DNA of 64,000 nt from Candidula unifasciata (taxonomy: Eukaryota > Mollusca > Gastropoda > Stylommatophora > Geomitridae). The notes beneath the pieces were generated by a model. It had not been told where the DNA came from and ran no database searches. It saw nothing but the letters and a program-made list of their open reading frames with translations. The translations under genes and the position numbers were made by a program. The stretch is from the NCBI GenBank assembly GCA_905116865.2, contig CAJHNH020002834.1:1-64000 (forward strand). The letters are read 5' to 3'. Within the stretch, counting starts at the first letter, position 1; every line of letters starts with the position of its first letter. Shown piece after piece: positions 32,013 through 43,300 of this stretch.

Positions 32013-33085
32013 AGAAGGCACACAAAACTCCTGAAATTTTTTCAATCCGTAATCCAATGAGGATCTTTTCAGATGCCCTTTAAAAAAAAAAAGACAAATC
32101 CCGCCAATCCAAAAAAGACAAACCCCGAACACTCTCTTTAATCGAAAAACAAATTGTTATATTGGGGCAAACTACGGTTACAAAACGCAAGCGGGCGTCA
32201 TTTGTGCGTAGAGTAGTATCAGGCATTATATTTTGGGACCACATACACGTACATTTTGAAAAACGCTGTTAACAACCCCCAGAAAATAACACGACCAGCA
32301 TTTCAGCCCATTCATCAAACCGGTTCTAGCCTGCCAAACATAAAGCTGTCTTCAAAAATATAATACAATTAAATTAAAACAACTCGCCAAAAATGTATTT
32401 AATTTATTTTCATTAGAAGAACAAGAAAGAAAAAAAGATACTTTAAACATAGCAATTCAATGAAGTACAGGATAATATTGTTAAATTATTACTGCGAGGC
32501 GGCTCTATCATTTGTAGAACAGTTGCCAACAGTAGGAAATCACGTCAGCGTCCATGGCACCAGTTCTGATAATATTAATTATTATATCGTTCTAATGCAA
32601 ACCCTTTACTACGTCCTTTACACGTTGATTTTCATGTTGATATTTAAAGGTGTGCCTCAGTTTGTGTCATTTTAGCAAATGTAGGTATAACGTTGTGTTT
32701 GTATTGTGCATGTAGATGTACTACCACCTCAATGACGATGAAATTAATTATTAATGATGTCATTAAATCAATGAATTTATTCATTTTGTCAGTTATCTTC
32801 TTTTGTCCTCCTGTTGTCTTGTCCTGACGATGAAATTAATGATGTCATTAAATCAATGAATTTATTCATTTTGTCAGTTATCTTCTTTTGTCCTCCTGCT
32901 GCGTCCGCAAGGCATTGCAGAGAGGGGTTTGTTGTAGTTTCCTGTCTTTTACTAATTGCGTAGCTTCTTTTAATTATATATTTCGTTTCTGTTAACTAAC
33001 TGACGAGGAACTGTTAGAACTGTGCAATCAATGCAACAAAAGCATAAGGACAGGCGTAGTAAAAAAGAAATGAAATAATAATATG
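32012..33085. other. AT-rich intergenic region with a direct duplication
   Basis: Positions 32733-32824 and 32825-32906 are adjacent copies of about 85 bp ('acgatgaaattaat' through 'tcttttgtcctcctg'). No gene is recognised. Confidence 0.6.
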
Positions 33086-34078
33086 GCTTCACATTTATTT
33101 AATACCTTTGACCAGGCCTGGCAAAGAAGCATCTTAAATAAGCATCTTCTAGATTATCAGTATGAAAAAAAAAAAGAAAAAAAAACATTGGATAACTGTA
33201 GAAAAAAAAATAGTGACCAGGAAAATTATTCATGATTTAGAACAAACAGGTAGACCACCATTAACATTGGGGGGGATATAGACCACATAGAGATCTATGG
33301 AGTAATGCTGTAGTTTTTTGCATATGATGTCTTTGTAGGTTTTCATGCTGGAGTGGAAACATGTGCTGTGACACTAGACACTTGGAAGATGCATACAACA
33401 AGGTTCTCTTTGAAAAACTCATACACCAGCTCCTAAATATCAACATCCTCCCTCCCCTTCCCCAACATTTGTTAAATGGGTAGCAGCAGTACTCTTCAGG
33501 AGACCGGTTGTTTTCAAATGTGGAAGATGGATCTCTGAATTGAAAACAACATACACCCAGGATTACCCCAGGGATCACCTTCAGCCCCAGTCCTCCTCAA
33601 TATTTTCACTACTGAGGTGACAAAATATCAAATCACAGGTGCAGGAAGAACACTCCCATATGCTGATGACATACCAGTGTACCGCCAAGGCAAAAACATG
33701 GGAATAATTGTAGAGCTCCAGAAGAAACTGGTATGCATAGCAGATTGGGGTCGAACCTCTGTAGCACAGATTAACCCTGCAAAAGTGACTAACTTGGTTT
33801 TCTTTGAACTTCCACATAGTACACACAATAACGCTCTCTGTGCGCATGAATGGTGAAGAGATAGCAAGGACTGAACTTTTAAAATACCTGGGAGTAAGTT
33901 TTGATCAAATCCTTAGCTGCAGACTCCAAGTTGATACTGTGATCAACAAGGCCAGAAATGGTTTGGCTGCAATGCGAGTTATGGCTGCCATGTGTGTTCA
34001 ACAAATGTTGCTAGTCATCCTCTTCCAGGGTTTGATTCTCTCTGTCATAGAATATGCACTGGCAGTCCTCACCCTCAG
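33085..34078 (+). mobile_element. LINE reverse-transcriptase fragment (5' part of a split copy)
   Basis: Around 33560-33600 the motif 'GLPQGSPSAPVLLNIF' is readable. At 33650-33670 the catalytic 'YADD' is intact. At 33800-34078 the thumb ends 'SVIEYALAVLTLS'. Frames shift several times. The copy resumes at 34684, after an inserted second LINE. Confidence 0.8.
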
Positions 34079-34669
34079 TTAGTTAGTTAGTTAGTTAGTT
34101 GGGTTATCCTCATTGCACTCCGGACATGTCCATAGGTGCTCAGATCCTCCCCTCAGTATGAACCCCAACGTCCGATGGCTAATAGTACCAGTTCTATGTT
34201 GATTAACAAGTCTTCTGGCGTAGCTGGTGTGCGTCTCGTTTTTTGCTGTGCCGATCTTAATTCCCAAGTCTGCCATTCTGGCGAGTGATGTGGATTCACT
34301 GCCACCAAAGTCCTCTATTCTTCCCATTTCTCTGAGGGCATTGATAATATCAGCATGATCCATAGGCTGACCGTCGGTAGTGATATCGGATCCAGCCAAC
34401 CTGTCAGCTCTTTCATTTCCATCGACGCCTGCGTGTCCCGAACAAAAATAAAGGTGACTCCACGAACAGTGGACTTCTGTAATGATCAAGCCATTGTCTT
34501 CGCAAGGAACCTGCCTGAACCCTCCGGATCATACTCAATTGAATCACTGAGTATACACACGCGGGTGTATTTTTGTGTTTCAAGCCAGGCAAGCGCTTGT
34601 GTCACTGCCATCACCTCCATCGTCATGCTGCTGGTTGTCATGGAGAAGGCGCCGTTGGCTTCTTTGACT
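34079..34669 (-). mobile_element. 5'-truncated LINE (RNase H) inserted with 14-bp target duplication
   Basis: The insertion is flanked by identical GTCCTCACCCTCAG at 34065-34078 and 34670-34683. On the minus strand it reads RNase H ('SMTTSSMTMEVMA', 'ILSDSIEYD', 'CSGHAGVDGNERADRLAGS') and 'LWTCPEC', then a 3' tail of (CTAA)n, seen on the plus strand as (TTAG)n at 34079-34100. It sits inside another LINE of opposite orientation. Confidence 0.9.
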
Positions 34670-34683
34670 GTCCTCACCCTCAG

Positions 34684-34990
34684 CTAGACACAAATCGACA
34701 GACTGGAAAAGGTACACTATGAAGCAAATGCACATCGTACTTGGCTGCACTAAAGACACATCATGTAGAGCAATGAGATACCTACTAGATTTTCTAAATA
34801 TAAACAACATTGAAATGCGCCTAGCATGTGCCTACCTCAGAATCACTAAGTTCTTTACTACACATCCACTACATGATGAACTGAATACACGTAAAGACAA
34901 AGAACTTAAATGAGGCCAGTCTTGATTGGGTCGGGAAGAGACAGCACTTAGGCTGGTGATTTCCCTTCAAAACCTAAACCCTGGAGAGGA
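34684..34990 (+). mobile_element. LINE fragment (3' part of the split copy)
   Basis: It continues the host LINE: 'MKQMHIVLGCTKDTSCRAMR', the motif that follows 'LTLS..ID.LEKV' in the RT C-terminus. It is damaged and ends before the TA microsatellite. Confidence 0.75.
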
Positions 34991-34992
34991 GT

Positions 34993-35110
<118 letters not shown>

Positions 35111-35164
35111 TTTCTGGTGGTTATCACCCTGACAAGACAATGCCATGATTTGGTACCACACATT

Positions 35165-35745
35165 TACAGAGGTTAAGTTGAGTTGAGCTGAGTCAAGAAT
35201 TGACATCACAGCACTCGGGGCATTCCCATATTTGCTCCATCCCCATCTTCAGCAGCCAGTGCAGAGTTCCAGTACTAATGGTACTGGTTGTAATCTGGTT
35301 AAAAGTCCATCTTGCTTTTCCTCTGAGTGTAGTGAGCTGGCCAGACCCTCTGGTTACACCCAGGTGCAACATTCTCTCAAGGCCTAAATAATCTTGTTTC
35401 TCTTCTGACTTTGTTACTTGTTCCCAACGGGCCTTGACCAAATGGGCCTTGTCATGTATCAATTTATCACCCAGTGCTGCAGATCCAGCCAATCTGTCCG
35501 CATGTTCATTCCCCACTGTGCTGGCATAGCCTGGAGAAAAGATCTTTAGTATGCTCACTACCCGTGACCTTCCCAGTGAAGATTGCCATTCTACTCGAAG
35601 CATTCCTGTCTTCACCTTTCTCAGCATGCTTTCAGAGTCTGTTACAATTATGACATGTGTAAGCATCTTGTTATCAAGCCACCAGAAAGCTGCAGTGACT
35701 GCCTCCACCTCCATTCTCATGCTAGATGTTTGTATCATATGCTAG
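35165..35745 (-). mobile_element. LINE RNase H fragment
   Basis: A minus-strand frame of 181 codons: 'SSMRMEVEAVTAAFWWL' (Glu), 'IIVTDSESMLRKV' (Asp), 'FSPGYASTVGNEHADRLAG' (the expected His is Tyr here) and '[13 protein letters not shown]'. The first catalytic Asp lies outside. It is the same subfamily as 38463-39017 and 41105-41605. The His-to-Tyr change and truncation indicate an inactive copy. Confidence 0.85.
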
Positions 35746-35849
35746 GCTGTCCTGCACCAAATTTTTCTATTGGCTTTCGCTACGAACCCCAGACACTTTT
35801 CTTCCCTCTCAATACAGAGCCATCTATATAGATAATCAGATCCTTTATT

Positions 35850-36090
35850 GTCAATTACCAAGCCCTTATTTAGACACCACGGGGGAAAAGATCTCGTGGA
35901 AGACCAAGGGAAACCCTACGTAGAACTATCATCAGGGAAGGCTCGCTCATGGGCCACTCAAACATCAAAGACCTACAACAGATTGCAACGACCGCCATGC
36001 ATGGAGAGTAATGACCTCTGCCCTATGTGCCGCACTCGACACAAGAGGAAAGACTAACTAACTAACTAACTAAAGATGGGTAGAAGAAGT
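35850..36090 (+). mobile_element. LINE 3' end with (CTAA)n tail
   Basis: A short coding remnant ends 'CPMCRTRHKRKD' at about 36057. The tail 'ctaactaactaactaa' follows at 36054-36074, the same tail type as the insertion at 34079. Confidence 0.6.
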
Positions 36091-36104
36091 TGAGGCCAAT
36101 CTCT

Positions 36105-36390
36105 ACTACGATATAAAGATGTGTGCAAACGGAACATGAATGATACAGTTATTGAGGTTTACTCGTGGAAACAAAATGCCATGGACCGTGTTGTGTGCAG
36201 GAGGCACATCAGGAAGGAAAATGAGAATGAAGGAAGAAATGATTGCAGAAAGGATGAGCGCTGAGCCTCTGAGAAGAAAACACAACAATGGTCCTAAAAT
36301 ACTATGCTGAAACTGTGGAAGTCCTTTCTTAACACGAGCAGGTCTTGCTAATCACACTCGACATCACCATGGGCTGTGAGTCCCATGCTA
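36105..36390 (+). mobile_element. LINE C-terminal zinc-finger fragment
   Basis: It encodes 'CRRHIRKENENE', then, across a stop, a 'C..C..SFLTRAGLANHTRHHHG' finger, a C2H2-like end found in some LINE ORF2 proteins. The 5' part resembles 28870-28930. Positions 36390-36955 contain no supported gene. Confidence 0.5.
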
Positions 36391-36959
36391 CTTCATAGCA
36401 CAAGTATAACACTAGTGAGCCCTTTTTTTGTTCTCAGTTCATCGTTGGTGACTGTCTTTCCCTGCCGCATTTCTTAAACATCTAAACTGACATGTTGTAT
36501 TCTGCATTGTTTATCTAGGACTGTCCATGTCTGGCACTTACAGCATAAAGTTGGTATGAATAGCACATTTATCAGCTTCTTTTTGTTGTTTTTGTTGTGC
36601 ATGTTAATATTTTGATGCCTCAAAAGTGGACTTCTATATTGTGTTTTCTATTTCTGTGTACAATCCTCCATCTTCTGTGAATACACTGCCTAGGTACTTA
36701 AATTCCTTAGCTGGTTCACATGTCTCCCCTCAACAGTAATGACACGTTAAATATTATGACCATGACTTTTCTAGCCCACCTTCGCTGGCCCCTGAAGTCT
36801 GAAGATGAGGACGGATTACAAATGGGAATGTCGGAATTCTACGATTTGGTTCTTGACTCAGGTCAACTCTTTCTAGCAGTTAATTACCTTTATCACTTTC
36901 GGTTATTCACTGAAACTTTGCATGTTATAATTTCATAATATACAAAAGTATTGTCTGCT

Positions 36960-37205
36960 GTCAGCTCTGTGGCTTAGTTGATGCGAAAGCTTCGTAATGC
37001 TGGGATGCCAGGTTCGATCCCAGCTGTGGGCCATGCGCATTGCATTGGTTTCGACAGTGGTATCAAGAAAGCCGACCGTCTAGAAAACAATGGCAAACTA
37101 CTGGACATAAATTTGCCTAGAAAAACCACACAACAGCCAGGGGCTGTTGGGGTTGGTTCTGCAACATCCTGTACAGGATACGCAACAACAACCTATTGTC
37201 TGCTA
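36960..37205 (+). mobile_element. tRNA-derived SINE
   Basis: The tRNA-like head has an A box 'gtggcttagttgatg' and a B box 'ggttcgatccc' (37013-37023). The body contains 'gacagtggtatcaagaaagc' and 'caatggcaaactactggac'. Copies are at 42195-42420 (+) and 44370-44600 (-), with a degraded one near 58085-58200. It would not fold into a functional tRNA. Confidence 0.85.
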
Positions 37206-37249
37206 TGTTGTCAAGGTACACAGAAACAGTTTCAAGACACCCTGAAACA

Positions 37250-38095
37250 TTGTACGTTGTAATTTCAAAGTAAACAGTAATGTTGTTTGAGTGAGTGATG
37301 TTTAACCTCACCAGGATCGTACAACGTATGATAAACACCCAGTGACACAAAGTGGATGAGAATCACCCAGGCACAAGTCCTAGAAACCCTGTTCAACCGC
37401 TAGGTTTTGTCAGCGTCCGTGACAACAGGCGGGATATGTGGCTTTAAAATAACAAAAGAATATTGCCTACCATGTTGGTGCAGAATGATAAGTAACCTTG
37501 TTTGCTGTAATTTCAGGATACACAAAGATTACATGATATAATTTCAAAATACACAAACACTGCATTGTATAATTTCAAGATACACAAACATTGCATGATA
37601 TCACTTCAAGATATAAATAAGTATAGATACACAGAAGCAGTTTATAAATGCACAGAAACATTATGTGCTGTAGTTTTGAGGTACACAGTAACATTGTATT
37701 CTGTAATTTTCAAGATACTTAGAAACACAGTGCAATTATTTCAAGATTCGCAATCACTCTTTTGTGATAAAATATTAAAATTAACATTATTATTGTCTAT
37801 TATATTTTCAGGATGCACAGAAACATTGTATGCCTTAATTTCAAGACATATCAACATTGAATGATATAAATTTATACAAACATAGTATTGTCTGCTATAG
37901 ACAGAAACAGAAAATACGCAGAAGCAATTTCAAGACACATAGAGGCAGTTTCAAGATATACAGAGGGTGTTTCAAGATATACAGAGGTAGTTTCAAAATA
38001 TAAAGAGGTTGTTTCAAGATATACAGAGGTAGTTTCAAGACATACAGAGGTAGTTGTGAGATATACAGAGGCAGTTTTAAGATACTCAGTAGCAA
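37250..38095 (+). repeat. Repeat region grading into a 21-bp minisatellite
   Basis: From 37250 to 37870 a loose unit of 'ttgtat..taatttcaagatacacaaac' recurs. From 37915 to 38090 it becomes a regular 21-bp unit 'agatatacagaggtagtttca', about 9 copies. The regular part is open on both strands because 21 is divisible by 3. Positions 37280-37430 also match 48320-48540 inverted. Confidence 0.8.
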
Positions 38096-38121
38096 CAAGC
38101 AATTAACAGACTATAATAACA

Positions 38122-38262
38122 ATGAGGACACCATTCACATTTGAAAGCCTGGTTTCAGAGCCTGACATTGACACAACCAGCAGATCCTGCAGCTCCAGCC
38201 ACATTGATAGTCACAGTTCAAGCACATCTGATGACGATATTTCTGTCGGAGCCTCCAATTAG
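38122..38262 (+). CDS. Putative 46-residue small ORF
   Basis: ATG to TAG, beginning 'MRTPFTFESLVSEPDIDT', then very Ser/Asp-rich, ending 'SDDDISVGASN'. The composition looks coding-like and acidic, unlike the surrounding repeats, and an acceptor-like 'caattaacag' lies just upstream. It could be part of an unidentified exon or chance. Confidence 0.2.
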   Translation: MRTPFTFESLVSEPDIDTTSRSCSSSHIDSHSSSTSDDDISVGASN

Positions 38263-38462
38263 TTGTAGTTATTGTTATCCAATTTCAAGCCGTGACTTGG
38301 CAGGATCACCCGGGTTAGGAAAGTGAGCTAGCTGAGTTCTTCGGAGCTGAGACCTTCATTGTGGCGCTATCTGATCTTTACAGCCGGTGAACGCTAAGAA
38401 GAAGAAGATGAACTTCATATCACTGGATTTTTTTTCCCACCTTTCCACACTGCTCAGTCTCT

Positions 38463-39017
38463 GTGCCCAGCCATACCACAACATCCAGCTTAAGAATGGA
38501 GGTGGAGGCAGTCACTGCAGCTTTCTGCTGGCTAGAGAACACGACACACACATACATCATGATTGTAACTGATTCAGAAAGCATGATGAGGAAGATCAGA
38601 ACAGGTATGCTTCGTGCAGAGTGGCATGCTTCGCTGCTGAGGACACGAGTGAGGAGTATTGTCTGGATTTTGTCACCGGGTCACGCCAGTTTGTTGAGAA
38701 ATGAACAGACGGACAGACTGGCTGGCTCTGCACAACTTGGTGGAATACTGATACATGATAGGGCAGATGTGGTTAGTGCCTTGTGGGAGAGCGTGTACAA
38801 TTAGGAGGAGCAGATGGATCACCACAGTCTGGTGAGATTGATGCAGGTGGGGGTGACGAGAGGTTCTGGCAGAAGCTCGAGGCTCAGAGGAAAGGCAAGA
38901 CGGGCGTTTAATCAGAAAGCTACTGGCACCATTAGTATTGGAACTCTTTGCTGGCTGCTGAAGATGGGGACGGAGCACTTATGGGAATGCCCCGAGTGCT
39001 GTGATGTTGGTTCTTGA
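38463..39017 (+). mobile_element. LINE RNase H fragment
   Basis: The sense frame reads 'SSLRMEVEAVTAAFCWL' (Glu), 'MIVTDSESMMRKI' (Asp), 'LSPGHASLLRNEQTDRLAGS' (His, Asp) and, after one stop at 38803, '[20 protein letters not shown]'. The catalytic residues after the first Asp are preserved. It is the sense-strand relative of 35165-35745. Confidence 0.85.
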
Positions 39018-39154
39018 ATCAAATCAAACAATCGATCAATCAGCCATCTGCTGAGAACATTGCACAGAATGAGAACTTTGTACCTATAGCGATAATCTCC
39101 AGGAATTACCATAACAGTTGCACTCATAAACTAAACAACACAGTCCATAAAGCT

Positions 39155-39870
39155 CATAATCCTTGGAAGGCAGTCTCCTTTCGGGAGGAGGAATCCTGAA
39201 AATAAACCTCATTCATCAAAGTTGAACTTAAAATGTGGCCTCTACATTTGCTATATGGCCATGCAGTCACCTCATAGGGAGAGGTGCTTACCTGCATCAG
39301 CAGTTGACAGCCCACATGCTGTGGAAGGCTGTTGTTCATGGTTTGAAGCTTCCTGGGTGTACTGTCTGAACCCTGTATTTTTTTTATAAGTTGCCACTTG
39401 ATGGGTGTTGGGCTCGCCATGATGCTGATCTTCTTTTCCCAGAACATTTCCCATCGAGGGGGGGGGGGGGGGGGGGGAGGCAGACAGACAGACAAAGGTA
39501 GTCAAAGAGAAAGGAGGAAGACAGAGCAGTTTAAAGAAAGACTGAAAAAAAGAGAGAACGAGATTTAAAGATTGAGAGAGAGTGCACGAGAAACAGAGAG
39601 AGAGAGAGGCAGAATAAAAGAATTTGTACAGCAAATAGTATGTTTGTTAGGAAAGATCGTATTGTAACCCATGTCTAAACTGTATCACTAGCATGAAAGA
39701 GAGAATTAGTACGGGTAGAGTTAAAAATCAAAGTAAGGGAGAGAAAGAGAACTACCAGCTTTCCCACATATTTTTTTTTTAAATGAAAGATATGTGTTTT
39801 TATCCTTGTCTGAAGGGTAATTTTCATATGTTTTTATCCTTGCCTGAAGGGTAATTTTCATCCTTGTCTC
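39155..39870. other. Low-complexity stretch before an SLC7 exon
   Basis: It contains a poly(G) tract (39458-39477), GA-rich sequence (39480-39620), and two copies of 'gtttttatccttg' plus 'ctgaagggtaattttca' (39795-39862). Confidence 0.6.
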
Positions 39871-39877
39871 TTGTCAG

Positions 39878-40256
39878 CATCCCTGATTACCATCAACTAC
39901 ACTCACGATAAACTCGTCACTTGCTTCCAGAAGTTTATGACATCTTGCAAAGTTGTAGTCCTCCTTATCATCATCATTCTTGGCCTGCTGAGTGTTACAT
40001 CAGGTGAGGTTTGTACAGTTACACATGGACAGATGTGGCATCAGTGTGTACCTTTTTCTTCTTTTTCTCCTCCTCCTCCTTCTTCTTCTTCTCCTTCTTC
40101 TTCTTCTCCTCCTTCTGCTGCTTCTTCTTCTTTTTCTTCTTCTTCTTCTTCTTCTTCTTCTTCTTCTTCTTCTTCTTCTTCTTCTTCTTCTTCTTCTTCT
40201 TCTTCTTCTTCTTCCTCCTCCTCCTCTTCTTCTTCCTCTTCTTCATCTTCTTCTTC

Positions 40257-40300
<44 letters not shown>

Positions 40301-43300
40301 TATCGTTATCATCATTAATATTCTAGTTTATTCTTCTTCTTCTCTGGTCCTGTTCTGCCCTTCAGAATCAGGTTTTGAAGATTCATTGGTCACCTCATTA
40401 CATGCTAAGTCGGTGCTAGTATTTACAGCCTCAAATATTCCATCTAAATGCAATTTGCATAGTTTAACTTTAGTTCTTCTTCAATTATGTCTTGAGTGAC
40501 AGGGCTGTCTCTGGTGCACTCCCTTGTGGTTGTCTTGACACATGACCAAACCATTTGATCTGTTGTCTCTTAACTCTTTGAGTCCCAGGGGGTTTAGCAT
40601 AACAGGCCCAAGGGGTAGTCAAGAGAGACGTATTATCGGCACATCTTGCGTTCATTGGGCTTTTAGGTATGAATCTGTGAACGTATGGCGCGTCCCTTGT
40701 AGTTTAGTACTGGTTCCGACCTAACATTCAACATAACTTGTCATCCCTTTGTGAGTTCCAAGGCCCTATTTTGGAGGAACAAGAATAGACCCACTGAAGC
40801 CCTAACAAGCATGTCATAAAAGGCAACAAATTAGGGGTTTTTTTTCCATCAAAGTCTGAGTGAATCTGCTTGAGAAGAGAGGAACCAACAGTCTGCACAT
40901 AAACAAGCCAGATTTGTACAATGGATGTGCAGGCAAAACTCACATTCTGGAACAAAACCAAATTCCGAAGTGGACAAATAAAGTAAACTTTGCGCCAGAG
41001 TTGACAGCCTGTAAACGTGGAAGGAGAAAGAAGAGAACATGTCCAAACGTGGGAACCTACAATGGGTGGCAGGAAATGTTGTGGTAGCAGCACTTAATGT
41101 TGACTATGTCACCCAAAATGTTGAATGTTGAATTAAGAATCAACATCACAGCACTCAGGACACACACACATAAGCGCTCTGTCCCCATCTTCAGCGGCAA
41201 GCGAAGAGTTGAAATTTCAAGGGTACCAGTAACTGTCTGATTGTAAATCCATTTCGCCTTTCCCCTGTGTGTCGAGCGTTGGCCAGATCCCCTTGTAACT
41301 TCTCGCAGGGCCATTTTCCTCAGACTGTAATGATCTATCTGTGCTTCGGCACTGTTCACTCGCTCCTAAAGGGCCCTCACAACATCTAGCTTGTCATACA
41401 TCAATTCACCACCAAGTGGTGCAGAACCAGCCAGTCTATCTGCCTTCTCATTTCCCATGACATCGGCATAACCTGGAGAAAATATCCAAAGGATGCTAAC
41501 TACCTGGGACCTTTGAAGTGATGCTTGCCACTCTCCATGGAACTTGCCTGTCTCTACCTTTCTCAACATGCTCTGTGAGACAGTTACAATGACCACATCA
41601 CACATTGAATGCTAATAGACTTGTACAAATATAGATCTAGCATCTTATGCTGGACGCAGCGACTGTGTGACAAAGACCCTCTGTTCACAAAGAGAACTAA
41701 AGTTGAGTTGAGAACTAACATCACAGCATTTGGGACATTGGGATCTTCCAGTAAGCATTCTGTCCTCATCTTCAGCAGCCAGTGAAGTCTTCCAACTCAG
41801 GTGGGACCAGCAGCAGCCTGATTGTATGTCTGTCTTGTCATTCCTTTGAGTGTAGAGTGTCGTCCAGATTTCCCTGGTCACTCCCGGCTGTACTGTTCTG
41901 TCCAGACCATAATGATCTATTCGTGCCTCAGCATTGTTTGCTTGCTTCCAAAGGGCCTTGACAACATCTGGGGTTGTCATGCATAAATTCACCACCCATT
42001 TGTACAGAACCAGCTAATCTGTCTGTCTGTTAATTCCCTAACACTCCTGCATGACCTGGTGAAAATATCTAAACAAGAAGACTAAAGTTCACACTTATTT
42101 TCATGTACATGCCAGGACAATGTCCTCTTGTATGCAGAGGAACAGTTAGCTTGACCTGTAAGTTTTATTTTATTCATTGACTTCCTGGCTTGTCAGCATC
42201 TCTGGGTTATGCGTTGTGAACGCACTTCATAATGCCAGGGTGCCGGGTTTGATCCCAGCTGTGAGCCTTGTGTTGGTTTCGACAGTTGTATCGAGAAGCT
42301 GACCGCCCTGAAAGCAATGGCAAACTACTGGACGTAAATTTGCCTAGAAAAACCTCAACAGTCAAAAAATGCTGGGGTTGATTCTGCTATGTCCAGTAAA
42401 GGATACACAACTAACTAACTTATGGCTTGCAGGTTTGTGAATGTGTTACCCGTGCTCATTGTACCTGAGTTCAGTTTCCACAATCGGCAGTTTAGATGAA
42501 GACTATTCTTGTGGCCCTCAAACACTTAGTGGTTTCTGTACGGGTTCCTGGGCTGCCCCCCCTCCCCCCAAACACTTAGGGGTTTCTGCACGGGTTCCTG
42601 GGCTGCCCCCCCCCCCCCCCCCCCAAACACTTAGGAGTTTCTGTACGGGTTCCTGGGCTGCCCCCCCCCCCCAACACTTAGTGGTTTCTGTACAGGTTCC
42701 TGGGCTTTCCCCCCCCCCCTCCCCCCAACAAGCATGGTATAAAATGTGACTAACTAGGTGTTTGCTGAAAGTAGATGTGTTGGGCTGAATGGTGTAGATA
42801 CCACAGCCTAGCTGTAAACCACAGCACACTGCACAGTGAGTGGTACAAGAGTCTCACTGTAGAAGAGATTGGAACGTTATCTCGTAATGTTCCCAAGACA
42901 GCAGTGGAAGCACATTGCCACTCAGTTAACTCTTCGAGTCCCAGGAGGGTTTAGCATTACAGGCCCAAGGGGTAGTCAAGAAAGACATAAAATCGGCACA
43001 TCTTGCATTCATTGGGCTTCTAGGTAGGAATCTATGAATGTATGACGCGCTCCTTGGGACTCAAAGAGTTAACCTCCACCGTGGAGATGACTCAGTTTGT
43101 TTTTTGTTCTAGTCTTTATCTATTCGTGGATTTGCAGATAAAGGCCAGCAAAACATCAGTCACTTGATGGATAACAGCACGGATGATCCTGGAAAAATAG
43201 CACTCTCTTTGTTAATTACTTTCTTTGTATTTGGTGGTTGGTAAGCATTTCCTTTCTGTTATCATTCTTTGTGAATGTTTCATTTGTGCTTTGCTTCAGT

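Noticed and set aside
36960..37030. Possible tRNA gene (good B box)
   Set aside because: No complete cloverleaf, and the same sequence recurs with a common body at 42195 and 44370, so it is a SINE head.
40011..40499. Polyserine, polyphenylalanine, polyleucine and polylysine frames
   Set aside because: They are translations of a TTC/TCA microsatellite inside an intron.
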